Assembly: GCF_021028995.1 (NCBI RefSeq)
Contig: NZ_JAJJZG010000003.1
Span: 166,346-230,345, forward strand
Direction of reading: 5' to 3'
DNA from: Halobacterium sp. KA-4
Lineage (GTDB): Archaea; Halobacteriota; Halobacteria; Halobacteriales; Halobacteriaceae
Length of the DNA stretch: 64,000 nt
Made by a program: the position numbers and the translations under genes. Of this stretch, positions 50,486-57,912 are shown one piece after another. Positions within the stretch are counted from its first letter, which is position 1, and every line of letters begins with the position of its first letter. The notes beneath the pieces are model-generated. The model searched no databases. It was not told the DNA's origin and saw only the letters and a program-made list of their open reading frames with translations.

Positions 50486-50950
50486 CTATTCGAGCAGTTC
50501 GACCGCGTTCTCGTAGGAGTACTTGAAGTCCTCGTCGAGCTCGTCGCCGCGGTAGTAGTTGGCGAGCCGACGGATTTTGGACTCCGTGTTCTGCAGCGCG
50601 CGCTTGTTCTGGTGGTCCTGTCCGTTCTCCTGAACGTGCTCGCGCAGCCGGATCGCCTGCTCAAGGAGGTTGCGGAAGTCCTCGGGCAGGTCGGACTTGG
50701 CGTCGTTCTCTTCGAGAATCTCGGTGACCTTCTTCCCGGTCGCCAGCTTGACGTCCGGAATCGGCGTTCCCTGCACGCCCTCGTCACGGAGCTTCATGCC
50801 GATCTGCGAGGGGTCGTGCCCCTGCTCGGCGAGCTCCACCACGCGGTCCTCGATTGCGTCTTCGTCTACGTCGCTCCACTCCGGTGGTTCGTCTGCCGCC
50901 GGGCGGTCCGAACCGGACGACCCACGGCGGCGCGTGTGCATTCGTGCCAT
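50486..50950 (-). CDS. rps15: 30S ribosomal protein S15
   Basis: 154 residues, archaeal S15 (uS15): MARMHTRRRGSSGSDRP, DRVVELAEQGHDPSQIGMKLRDEGVQG, KVTEILEENDAKSDLPEDFRNLLEQAIRLREHV, NKRALQNTESKIRRLANYYR. It is the first gene of the rps15-recJ-pcc1-rps3ae operon. The 250 nt upstream hold two related hairpins. Confidence 0.95.
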   Translation of the reverse strand: MARMHTRRRGSSGSDRPAADEPPEWSDVDEDAIEDRVVELAEQGHDPSQIGMKLRDEGVQGTPIPDVKLATGKKVTEILEENDAKSDLPEDFRNLLEQAIRLREHVQENGQDHQNKRALQNTESKIRRLANYYRGDELDEDFKYSYENAVELLE

Positions 50951-50983
50951 GATTTTCGGATTGGAACTACACGAAACGCTGGC

Positions 50984-51049
50984 GGCACCAACTGGTGCCG
51001 GAACACTACCGCAGTCCCAAGCCGCGCCAGCGGACGCAATTGGCGTCCG
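50984..51049 (-). promoter_or_regulatory. Two tandem related hairpins upstream of rps15
   Basis: Palindrome 1, GGCACCA-AC-TGGTGCC (50984-50999), and palindrome 2, CGGACGC-AATTG-GCGTCCG (51031-51049), both lie in the region before the rps15 start (50950). They share the plan GCGG...CAAxTGG...GAAC and so look like diverged copies 47 nt apart. They could form leader RNA structures for S15 feedback control, or be operator sites. The probable TATA (CCTTTACGT on the minus strand, about 51110-51122) would include both in a transcript. Confidence 0.45.
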
Positions 51050-51200
51050 AACCCGCGCGGCGCTGTCGGATCTACGGCCGTGTGGTTCCCTACAGCCGAG
51101 AACGCCCTCGGGCACGTAAAGGGTTTCCATCTCCCCGTGGGCCGCCAAATGAATTCGCGGGGTTTATCAACGACCACGGGAAACGTTTGAATGCGTTTGA

Positions 51201-51272
51201 GGGCTCGTAGATCAGTGGTAGATCATCCCCCTGGCACGGGGAAGGCCTCGGGTTCAAATCCCGACGAGTCCA
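51201..51272 (+). tRNA. tRNA-Ala(GGC)
   Basis: Full cloverleaf: acceptor GGGCTCG/CGAGTCC (one G-T pair), D-arm GATC...GATC, anticodon stem TCCCC/GGGGA with loop CTGGCAC (anticodon GGC), T-arm TCGGG-TTCAAAT-CCCGA, discriminator A. CCA is not encoded. A GTTTATCA box (about 51158-51166) lies about 38 nt upstream. The sequence after it contains GTGGACTCGTCG (51302-51313), the inverse complement of the tRNA 3' end, which can form a terminator-like stem. Confidence 0.95.
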
Positions 51273-51459
51273 TTTCCTTCGGTCGCTACGCTCCCTCAGT
51301 TGTGGACTCGTCGTACCTCGCGAAACCGAAGGTTTCGCTCAGTCCCGATGACTCCACGTGTGTTTGTGGCACGGAGCTACGCGTGTGTTAATTCGGGAGA
51401 GTGACAATAAAATGAGAGCGACTGTCAATTCAGCTCAAGATATCTTACAGAATGAAATT
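51273..51459. other. AT-richer gap between tRNA-Ala and the insertion sequence
   Basis: No gene is seen. It contains the inverse complement of the tRNA 3' end (51302-51313), a CGAAACC-GAA-GGTTTCG hairpin and increasing AT content toward 51460. This is typical of a tRNA-linked integration site. Confidence 0.5.
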
Positions 51460-52210
51460 AGTGGCACTGTCTAGTTAAGCTATTTTGAGAAGTGAGCAGG
51501 TCGTTGAGTTTGTTTGGGACAATGCTCGCAGACCTGCTCAGCGAGTGCTTTGCGGCGGATTTAGAAGAAACTTGGGAGCGTGAACGGACGGCGACGCCCG
51601 TCAGGGCGTTCGCCGTCCGGCTTCATGCGACCGGTTGTTCGCTCAGAGAGACAACAACGATTCTCGCGGAATTAGGCGTTGAACGCTCTCATCAAGCAGT
51701 TTGGCAATGGGTGCCTCGGCTGGCTGACAGCGGCTGCGACCCGCCGACGGCGAAGCCGTCGCGGGTCGCGGTTGACGAGACCGCTGTCAAGAGTAACGGC
51801 GAGTGGTCTTGGTTGAACACTGCAATAAACCTCGGCACGAAACTCATTTTTGACGTGGCGTTGTTCGGACGCCACGGCACCGATCCGGCGGCTGCGTTCC
51901 TGTCTGGACTGGTGGAGAAACATGATCTTTCAGACACGATTTTTCTCGTCGATCAGTTCGGCTATCGGACTTCTCTTGCCCGATTAGGATTGAACGGTCG
52001 GGTTGACTATACCGACCGAAACCTCATCGAAAAATGGTTTCACACGCTCAAAATGCGCCTCGACCGTTTCCACAACTCGTGGGTGGGCAGTCGGCAGGGC
52101 GTTCGCCAATTTCTTGCATTATTTGCACATTACTACAACCGCCTCAGACCGCATCAACCGCTCGATGATCGAACGCCAGCTGACGAGGTCCTAAACTAGA
52201 CAGTGCCACT
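51460..52210 (+). mobile_element. IS6-family insertion sequence (ISH14/15-like)
   Basis: About 750 bp bounded by perfect 17-bp terminal inverted repeats, AGTGGCACTGTCTAGTT (51460-51476) and AACTAGACAGTGCCACT (about 52194-52210). It holds one intact transposase gene. No target-site duplication is evident in the flanks (TGAAATTA versus AGGTTCTT), so one flank may have recombined. AT content is higher than in the surrounding chromosome, which fits recent entry. Confidence 0.85.
51492..52199 (+). CDS. IS6-family transposase
   Basis: 235 residues: an N-terminal helix-turn-helix (RAFAVRLHATGCSLRETTTILAELGVERSH), then the DDE catalytic domain with Asp in SRVAVDETAVK, Asp in IFLVDQFGYR and Glu in TDRNLIEKWFHTLKMRLDRFHN. 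The C-terminus FAHYYNRLRPHQPLDDRTPADEV is typical for IS6. GTG at 51492 is the start. Complete, so the element is potentially active. Confidence 0.92.
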   Translation: MSRSLSLFGTMLADLLSECFAADLEETWERERTATPVRAFAVRLHATGCSLRETTTILAELGVERSHQAVWQWVPRLADSGCDPPTAKPSRVAVDETAVKSNGEWSWLNTAINLGTKLIFDVALFGRHGTDPAAAFLSGLVEKHDLSDTIFLVDQFGYRTSLARLGLNGRVDYTDRNLIEKWFHTLKMRLDRFHNSWVGSRQGVRQFLALFAHYYNRLRPHQPLDDRTPADEVLN

Positions 52211-52273
52211 AGGTTCTTCAATGAATATTCAGTTAGCAGAACCAGTGGAGGTTTCTCCCGGAGCGTACGCGAT

Positions 52274-52441
52274 TCACGCCCGCCGTGAACGGCGGGATTC
52301 TCTCGCTGAATTAAGATAGTAGTCTCTGACTACGTGGTTGCGGATTTGTCGGAGGATATCGATATGTCGCCACGCTTCGCTCGCCACAGCATCGGGAAGA
52401 TAAGCGCGGAAGCGGAGCGTGAGATCCATCGGTCCCTTCAT
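52274..52441 (-). pseudogene. Vestige of an IS1341-type tnpB gene
   Basis: A 55-codon frame on the minus strand reads MKGPMDLTLRFRAYLPDAVA then EAWRHIDILRQIRNHVVRDYYLN, the look of an IS1341-type TnpB N-terminus, and then runs directly into the element's 3' hairpin region. The rest of TnpB (about 350 residues, including the RuvC triad) is absent. It lies beside the IS6 element downstream of tRNA-Ala. Confidence 0.55.
52279..52296 (-). repeat. Right-end hairpin of an IS200/IS605-IS1341-type element
   Basis: Perfect 8+2+8 palindrome CCCGCCGTGAACGGCGGG, preceded on the minus strand by AGAGAATC. This arrangement is typical of the 3' end of haloarchaeal IS1341 elements, where the TnpB guide (omega) RNA also ends. 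It directly follows the tnpB vestige. Confidence 0.6.
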
Positions 52442-52580
52442 CTTTGATTGAGTTTCGAAGAGGGTTAAAACACCGAAAAGTTGTCGGCTTCACCCTCGGG
52501 GTCAAGCCCCGAGGCAGTCGCCTTGTACCGCCTGTACACAGACTCGATCATCGAATGCGATGGACGACGCGCGACTATGA
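52442..52580. other. Region between tnpB vestige and MFS gene
   Basis: Contains a 28-codon minus-strand frame (52465-52551, MIESVYRRYKATASGLDPE...) of unknown meaning, possibly left-end sequence of the same vestige, and the palindromic CCTCGGGG-TCAAG-CCCCGAGG. Nothing clearly coding. Confidence 0.4.
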
Positions 52581-53798
52581 TCAGGTCGATTCGGGCATCC
52601 GGTACGTGAGCGCGATGACGACGACCATCACGACCGCGAGGAAGACGTAGCCTTCGTCGAAGTAGCCGTGGTCGCCGACGACGCCGAAGACGACCGGGCC
52701 GGCGGCGGCCAGTGACGCAGTAAGCGTGCGGATAACGCCGAGTCCGGTGCCCTGGGTCGCCTCGGAGAACGCTTCCGCGAGGAACGACTGCGTGATTGCG
52801 CCGGTGCCGAGCATCGTGCTGACGAGCGCGGTGATACCGACGAGCGGCCAGATGCCGGAGACGACGGGCAACAGGAGGAAGCCCGCGGCAGCCGGCAGCA
52901 GAATCCCGATGAGCGAGCGGCGCATCCCGATGCGGTCGTAGGCCGCGCCGGCCAGCGGCTTGACGAGCACGCCGACTGCGAAGAAGAACCCGAACAGCAC
53001 GCTCGCCTGCGGGGTGGAGAGGTCTTTCACCGACGTGAGGTAGGTCGGATAGAACGCGGTGAACGACTGCCAGATGAACATGTAGAGGAAGAGAATGACC
53101 GTCATGAACCCGATTTCCGGCGTCCGGAGTTCCGCGAGGACGTCGACGGCGTCCCGAAGCGACTGCGTGCTCTCCGAGTCCGTCCCGGCGTCTGTCCCGT
53201 CGTCTCGGCTCGGTGACGTGGCGTAGATGAGGATTCCGGCGACGACGAGGAGCGGTGCGACGAAGCCGAGGCCGGCCTGCCACGCGACGGCGGCGGCGAG
53301 CGCGGCGGCAATCGGCGGGAGGACGGTCTGGCCGATGTCGCCGGTCGCCATCGTGACGCCGAGTGCGCTGCCGAGGCGCTGCGTGTAGAGCTTCGATAGA
53401 ATCGTGATTCTGGCTATCGGGTACAGCGAGTGCCCGAGCCCCCAGACGGCGGTCGCCGCGAACAGGACGAGTGGTGAGGAGGATGTGACGACGAGGCCGA
53501 GCGCTGCGGCGACGACGACCGCGCTCACGGCCATGAGCGCACGCTCGTCGTGCCGGTCGGCGAGCATCCCACCGGGGAGTTGGCCGATTGCCGCGAAGAA
53601 CCATAGCACGGTCACAAGCAAGCCCGTCACCGTCAGGGAGAGGCCGTAGTCGGTCTGGAGGTAGGGGATGATGACGGGGTAGACCATCCGTCCGCCGTTC
53701 AGCAGCCCCCAGCCGGTGGCGATGGCGACGAGGGAGATGCCCTTCCCGCCGCCCCACAGCGCCGTCACTTCCTGCCGAACTGCGGTGCGCAAGCCCAT
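52581..53798 (-). CDS. Major facilitator superfamily transporter
   Basis: 405 residues, 12 TM helices. N-terminal GISLVAIATGWGLLNGGRMVYP; signature loop between TM2 and TM3 GQLPGGMLADRHDERALM; central acidic loop (DDGTDAGTDSESTQSLRDAV) and C-terminal half with GVLVKPLAGAAYDRIGMRRSLI. Substrate unknown. A TATA-like TTATTATTGG lies about 35 nt upstream. Divergent from the MetE-like gene across 172 nt, suggesting a shared metabolic theme. Confidence 0.88.
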   Translation of the reverse strand: MGLRTAVRQEVTALWGGGKGISLVAIATGWGLLNGGRMVYPVIIPYLQTDYGLSLTVTGLLVTVLWFFAAIGQLPGGMLADRHDERALMAVSAVVVAAALGLVVTSSSPLVLFAATAVWGLGHSLYPIARITILSKLYTQRLGSALGVTMATGDIGQTVLPPIAAALAAAVAWQAGLGFVAPLLVVAGILIYATSPSRDDGTDAGTDSESTQSLRDAVDVLAELRTPEIGFMTVILFLYMFIWQSFTAFYPTYLTSVKDLSTPQASVLFGFFFAVGVLVKPLAGAAYDRIGMRRSLIGILLPAAAGFLLLPVVSGIWPLVGITALVSTMLGTGAITQSFLAEAFSEATQGTGLGVIRTLTASLAAAGPVVFGVVGDHGYFDEGYVFLAVVMVVVIALTYRMPEST

Positions 53799-53971
53799 TA
53801 GGTCTACTCGGAACGGGCAGTCGTGCGCCAATAATAACTGTGTTTCTGCCGTCTCGTCGGGCAAGCGGCGAAGAGTCGAGCGACCGACCGGCCAGCGACT
53901 CCGGACCGGGCGCGGAGGTGAATACCGTTGGTTATATTGGCGAACCTGGCTATTACTCGCACGAGTATCTA

Positions 53972-55123
53972 ATGACGGCGAACGACCGGATTCGCACGAC
54001 GCACATCGGTAGCCTTCCCCGACCACCGGAGCTGCTCGACCTCCTGGAGCAGCGCCAGGACGGCGAAGACGTCGACGCCGACGAGTGGGACGCGACCGTC
54101 GCGGACGCCACGCGCGACGTCGTCGAGCGCCAGGCCGAAGTCGGCCTCGACGTCGCGAACAACGGCGAGCAGTCCCGCGTCTCGTTCAACTGGTACGTCG
54201 CGGACCGCCTCAGCGGCATCGACGGCGAGCGCGAGCAGGAACTCTGGGCGGACCTCCAGGAGTTCCCCGACTACGCCTCCGAGACGTTCGAGACGGACGT
54301 CATCGACCTCTCGATGCAGCCCGTCGTCACCGGCCCCGTCGAGTACACCGGCCACGACGACGCGAAGGCCGAATTGGACGGGTTCCAGGACGCCCTCGAC
54401 GACGTCGACGCGGACTTCGAGGACACGTTCGTCACCTCGGCGTCGCCCAGCGTCGTCACCGCCACGCACGTCGACGACTACTACGGCGACTACGAGGAGT
54501 ACCTCTTCGCGGTCGCGGACGCGATGGCCGAGGAGTACGAGCTCGTCGCCGAGACCGGGACGACCCTCCAAATCGACGCGCCCGAACTCCTCACCGTCGG
54601 CCACACCGCGGAGTACGCGGACGCACCCCTCGACGAAGTCAAGGCGGCGACGCGCCTCCACGTCGAGGCGCTCAACGAGGCGCTGTCGAACGTCCCCGCC
54701 GAGCAGGTCCGCCTCCACACCTGTTGGGGGAGCTACGAGGGCCCCCACCACCTCGACACGGGCCTCGCGGAGCTGCTCCCGGAAATCTACGAAGCCGACA
54801 TCACGGGGCTCAGCGTCGAGCAGGCCAACCCCCGCCACCAGCACGAGTACCGCGCGTTCGCCGAGCATCCGGTGCCGGACGGCTGGGACCTGATTCCGGG
54901 CGTCGTCGACGTGAAGACGAACGTCGTCGACCACCCCGAGACCATCGCGGACCGCCTGGAGCGCGTGGCCGCCGCCGTCGACGACTCGACGCGCATCGTC
55001 GCCGCGCCCGACTGCGGCTTCGGCACGCAGGCCGGCATCGGCATGGTCCACCCCGAAATCGCGTGGAAGAAGCTCGACGCGCTCGCCGAGGGCGCGGAGA
55101 TAGCGACCGAGCGCATCTACTGA
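53972..55123 (+). CDS. MetE-like (cobalamin-independent methionine synthase family) protein
   Basis: 383 residues: RIRTTHIGSLPRPPELLDLL, VGLDVANNGEQSR, LQIDAPELLTVGH, VRLHTCWGSYEGPHHLDTGL (zinc His and Cys), ISVEQANPRHQHEY-type region, and IVAAPDCGFGTQAGIGMVHPEIAWKKL (second zinc Cys). It matches the stand-alone C-terminal MetE domain. HTCWGS and the HHLD block differ from the usual HxCYG motif, and relatives include methyl and alkyl transferases, so the substrate is open. A TATA-like GTTATATTGG is 32-41 nt upstream. It may supply a methylated product with the MFS protein. Confidence 0.8.
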   Translation: MTANDRIRTTHIGSLPRPPELLDLLEQRQDGEDVDADEWDATVADATRDVVERQAEVGLDVANNGEQSRVSFNWYVADRLSGIDGEREQELWADLQEFPDYASETFETDVIDLSMQPVVTGPVEYTGHDDAKAELDGFQDALDDVDADFEDTFVTSASPSVVTATHVDDYYGDYEEYLFAVADAMAEEYELVAETGTTLQIDAPELLTVGHTAEYADAPLDEVKAATRLHVEALNEALSNVPAEQVRLHTCWGSYEGPHHLDTGLAELLPEIYEADITGLSVEQANPRHQHEYRAFAEHPVPDGWDLIPGVVDVKTNVVDHPETIADRLERVAAAVDDSTRIVAAPDCGFGTQAGIGMVHPEIAWKKLDALAEGAEIATERIY

Positions 55124-55223
55124 CGCCCGCCCCGGCTCGCGGCGGCGCTTCGCGGATTTGTTTCTACCCCATCATTTATTAGATGTCAGCGGAGTTACGA
55201 CTCGTTGTGAGGGGAACCACCGA

Positions 55224-55823
55224 ATGTCACTGACCGACGCACAGCGACCCGCGAACAGGCGCGAACGCTACCGCACGATGGCCGACGCCGCCACCCGACC
55301 GTTCGCGGTCGGCGCCGTCGCCGTCCCCCTGGTCCTGCCCGTCCTGGGCTACCTCTCCGGGGACGTCCGAATCATGTTCACCGTCCACCTCTTCCTCGGC
55401 GCGTTCTGGTTCGGCACCGCGGTGCTCGGCGCGGTCGTCCTGGGCCCGGTCATGGGGAGCCTCTCCGAGGAGGCCAACGCGGAGTTCGCGGAGGGCTTCG
55501 TCCCGAAGATGAACCTGCTCATGGAGCCGGTGTCGCTCGGCGTCGTCGGCTCCGGCGTCGGGCTCGCCGGCCTGATGGGGCTCTGGGACTCCCCGACACC
55601 GTCGCTGTGGGCGGCGGTCGCGCTCGCCGCCGCGCTGCTCGTGCTCGGGTTCGGCCCGCTCCACAAATTCACGGCCGGGATGTTCGACGAAATCGCCGCC
55701 GACGACACCGACCACGAGCGGCTCGCGGACCTGAACAAGAAGTACGGCATGCTGAGCCTCGTCGAACTCGTGCTCATGGTCGCCATCGTCGGCACCATGT
55801 CCGGCCTCCGCTGGGGATTCTGA
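55224..55823 (+). CDS. Four-TM membrane protein
   Basis: 199 residues from the ATG at 55224 (a second in-frame ATG, MADAATRPF, is 18 codons further in). Spans: FAVGAVAVPLVLPVLGYL, VHLFLGAFWFGTAVLGAVVLGPV, VSLGVVGSGVGLAGLMGLW and LWAAVALAAALLVLGFGPL, with a fifth near the C-terminus (LSLVELVLMVAIVGTM). The His in VHLFLGAFWFG and those in LHKFTAG recall DUF2269/CopD-like membrane proteins, but no metal role is proven. TATA-like CATTTATTAG at about 55172. Confidence 0.75.
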   Translation: MSLTDAQRPANRRERYRTMADAATRPFAVGAVAVPLVLPVLGYLSGDVRIMFTVHLFLGAFWFGTAVLGAVVLGPVMGSLSEEANAEFAEGFVPKMNLLMEPVSLGVVGSGVGLAGLMGLWDSPTPSLWAAVALAAALLVLGFGPLHKFTAGMFDEIAADDTDHERLADLNKKYGMLSLVELVLMVAIVGTMSGLRWGF

Positions 55824-55832
55824 GGGGGCGAT

Positions 55833-56447
55833 TCAGTCCTCGACGCGCGTGCTAATCTCCTCGGCGATGCGGCCGCCGGGGTGGCGCAGCGTGCCGCTCT
55901 CGACTTCGTAGACGTAGCCGTGGACGGTCGCGTCGACGAGCGGGTGTTCCTCGAGGTACCGGACTTGGGCGGCGCAGGCTTCGTCGATGTTGTCGGTCAT
56001 GCGCACCCAGTCGGCGACGGTGGCGTCACCTATCGAGAGGTCGGGGAGCGCGGGGTCGAGGTCGACGTCGTCGAGGTCGCCACCCGCGGCGGCTTCCAGT
56101 CCGTCGACGACGGCGTCGTCGGGTGCGCTCATCATCCCGCAGTCGGTGTGGTTGACAACGATAATCTCCTCGGTGTCGAAGAACTGGGTGGTGAGCGCGG
56201 CCGAGCGAATCACGTCGTCGGTGACCTTCCCGCCGGCGTTCCGGAAAATCTGGGCGTCCCCGAGTTCGATGTCGAGGGCGTCCTCAACGGGGATGCGTTC
56301 GTCCATGCAGGCGACGACCAGCAGGCGGTCGTCGGTCGGGATGCCCTTGCGGCGGCGTCGCGCCCAGTCGTCGTGGTCCGCGACGGTCGCGTCGACGTGC
56401 TCGTGGTGGTGGCCGGGTTCGTGGTCGTGGTTGTGTGAGTCTGCCAT
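55833..56447 (-). CDS. Beta-class carbonic anhydrase with His-rich N-terminus
   Basis: 204 residues. Zinc motifs: LLVVACMDERIPVEDAL (Cys-x-Asp-x-Arg) and IIVVNHTDCGMMSAP (His-x2-Cys). The first 18 residues are His-rich (MADSHNHDHEPGHHHEHVDA), which may store or sense metal. Beta-CAs interconvert CO2 and bicarbonate. Ends 10 nt from the stop of the membrane protein on the other strand. Confidence 0.9.
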   Translation of the reverse strand: MADSHNHDHEPGHHHEHVDATVADHDDWARRRRKGIPTDDRLLVVACMDERIPVEDALDIELGDAQIFRNAGGKVTDDVIRSAALTTQFFDTEEIIVVNHTDCGMMSAPDDAVVDGLEAAAGGDLDDVDLDPALPDLSIGDATVADWVRMTDNIDEACAAQVRYLEEHPLVDATVHGYVYEVESGTLRHPGGRIAEEISTRVED

Positions 56448-56553
56448 GCGAGTGAGCGTTTCTCACAGAGGCGTGTGGTAGTTGGTCACTCGGCGAGCCT
56501 CGCCGGGGAATCCGGACTATCGAGAACTCACAAAAGAAGCCGACAGGCGGTGA

Positions 56554-56958
56554 TTACGCCGGGCTGGGGGTCTGGACGGTGGAGATGTACGACGCGAGGT
56601 CCTTCGTGGTAATCATGCCGATGACGTTGTCCTCCTCGTCGACGACGGGCATGTGGTGGAAGCCGTGTTCGAGCATGGCGTCGGCGACGTCGCGGATGGA
56701 GTCCTGCGCGCCGGTGGTGACGACGTCCGTGGTCATGTAGCGCTCGACGGTGGTCTGGGCCTTCGGCTTGCTCTTCGCGACGATGGTGACGAAGTCGGTG
56801 TTGGTGAGGATGCCTTCGAGATGGCCGTCCTCGTCGACGACGACGACCGAGCCGATGCTGTTGTCGAGCATGAGCTCGGCGGCATCCTCGACGAGCGTGT
56901 CGGGCGTGACGGTGTGGATGCTGTCCGACATGAGTCGGCCGACGAAAATATCGTCCAT
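56554..56958 (-). CDS. Two-CBS-domain protein
   Basis: 134 residues with tandem CBS domains: MSDSIHTVTPDTLVEDAAELMLDNSIGSVVVVDEDG...GILTNTDFV and MTTDVVTTGAQDSIRDVADAMLEHGFHHMPVVDEEDNVIGMITTKDLA. CBS pairs bind adenine nucleotides and act as energy or ionic-strength sensors. Stand-alone; partner unknown. ATG at 56958 (MDDIFVGRL) is preferred to the TTG two codons upstream. Confidence 0.9.
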   Translation of the reverse strand: MDDIFVGRLMSDSIHTVTPDTLVEDAAELMLDNSIGSVVVVDEDGHLEGILTNTDFVTIVAKSKPKAQTTVERYMTTDVVTTGAQDSIRDVADAMLEHGFHHMPVVDEEDNVIGMITTKDLASYISTVQTPSPA

Positions 56959-57070
56959 ACTCAAAGATAGCGCCGCGGCGTGTTAAGCGTTGTCCGCCAC
57001 CACGTCACGATAGCACAGGCAGCCGCGAGAAACCGAACGACCTACACTCGCTGCAGCGCAACCGGGAACT

Positions 57071-57406
57071 GTGATTCCTGTCGCGCACGCCCAGACCGCG
57101 GGGTTGGACGTTCCGCTCGTGGTGGCGCTCGCCGCCGCGGGCGTGGCGTCCGCCCTCCTCACGGGCGCGGCGCTGATAGCGTTCCTGCGGCGGCGCTCCC
57201 GGCCCTACCTGCTGGTCGCGCTCGCACTCGCCACGCTGCTCGCGCGCTCGGTCGTCGCGGGCGCAAGCGTCGGCGGCCTGCTCGCGGGCGACGTCCACCA
57301 CGTCCTCGAACACGGCCTCGACGTCCTGATGGCGGGCCTCGTCATCGCCGCGGTCTGGTACGCGCGCTCGGTCGCCGGCACGGCCACGGGAGGTGGCGAG
57401 CGGTGA
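57071..57406 (+). CDS. Small membrane protein (DUF7471-like)
   Basis: 111 residues from a GTG at 57071: MIPVAHAQTAGLDVP, then TM1 LVVALAAAGVASALLTGAALIAFL, a basic loop RRRSRPY, TM2 LLVALALATLLARSVVAG, and TM3 VLEHGLDVLMAGLVIAAVWYA. The His pair in DVHHVLEHGLD is placed near a membrane edge. Its stop overlaps the start of the regulator at 57403 (GTGA). Function unknown; first gene of the putative metal cluster. Confidence 0.7.
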   Translation: MIPVAHAQTAGLDVPLVVALAAAGVASALLTGAALIAFLRRRSRPYLLVALALATLLARSVVAGASVGGLLAGDVHHVLEHGLDVLMAGLVIAAVWYARSVAGTATGGGER

Positions 57407-57912
57407 CCGACACCCGCGACCGCGTCGCCGCGCACGTCCACGACGACCCCGGCGTCCACTTCAACGCGGTCGTCCGCGCGACGGACCTCGCGCCCGGGCA
57501 GGTCCAGCACCACGCCCGGCGACTCGTCCGCGCGGGCGACCTCGCGGTCGAACGCGTCTCCGGGCGCACGCACTACTTCCCGCCCGAGTTCGACGACTGG
57601 GAGCGGGGCGTCGTCGCGCTCGCGCGCCGCGAGACCGCACGCGACGCCCTCTACTACCTCCTCGACACCGGCCCGTCGCGTCCGGACGACGTCGCAGAAA
57701 GCGTCGGCGTCGCGCGCTCGACGCTCGAACACCACCTCGACCCGCTCACCACGCACGACGTCGTGGAGAAGCGCCGCGACGAGCGCAACCGCGTCACGCT
57801 CGCGCTCGTGCGGCCAGAAGAGACCGTCCGACTGCTCGCCGACGTCGACCCCTCGGCGGCCGACCGGTTCGTCGACCGATTCGAGCGCCTCCTCGACAAC
57901 TTCTTCGACTAG
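57403..57912 (+). CDS. Two-winged-helix transcriptional regulator
   Basis: 169 residues with two wHTH units. First: TRDRVAAHVHDDPGVHFNAVVRATDLAPGQVQHHARRLVRAGDLAVE, wing GRTHYFPPEF. Second: DALYYLLDTGPSRPDDVAESVGVARSTLEHHLDPLTTHDVVEKR, wing RNRVTLALVR. This double arrangement is common among haloarchaeal regulators. It overlaps the DUF7471-like gene, and its own stop overlaps the convergent CCCC membrane gene. Likely regulator of the cluster; no ligand-binding domain is evident. Confidence 0.85.
   Translation: MTDTRDRVAAHVHDDPGVHFNAVVRATDLAPGQVQHHARRLVRAGDLAVERVSGRTHYFPPEFDDWERGVVALARRETARDALYYLLDTGPSRPDDVAESVGVARSTLEHHLDPLTTHDVVEKRRDERNRVTLALVRPEETVRLLADVDPSAADRFVDRFERLLDNFFD

Noticed and set aside
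49460..51190. 576-codon plus-strand frame opposite the rps15/recJ operon
   Set aside because: Overlaps four well supported genes on the other strand; the composition is typical of GC-skewed shadow frames.
51460..52210. IS6 target-site duplication
   Set aside because: The 8-bp flanks do not match, so I do not claim a duplication.
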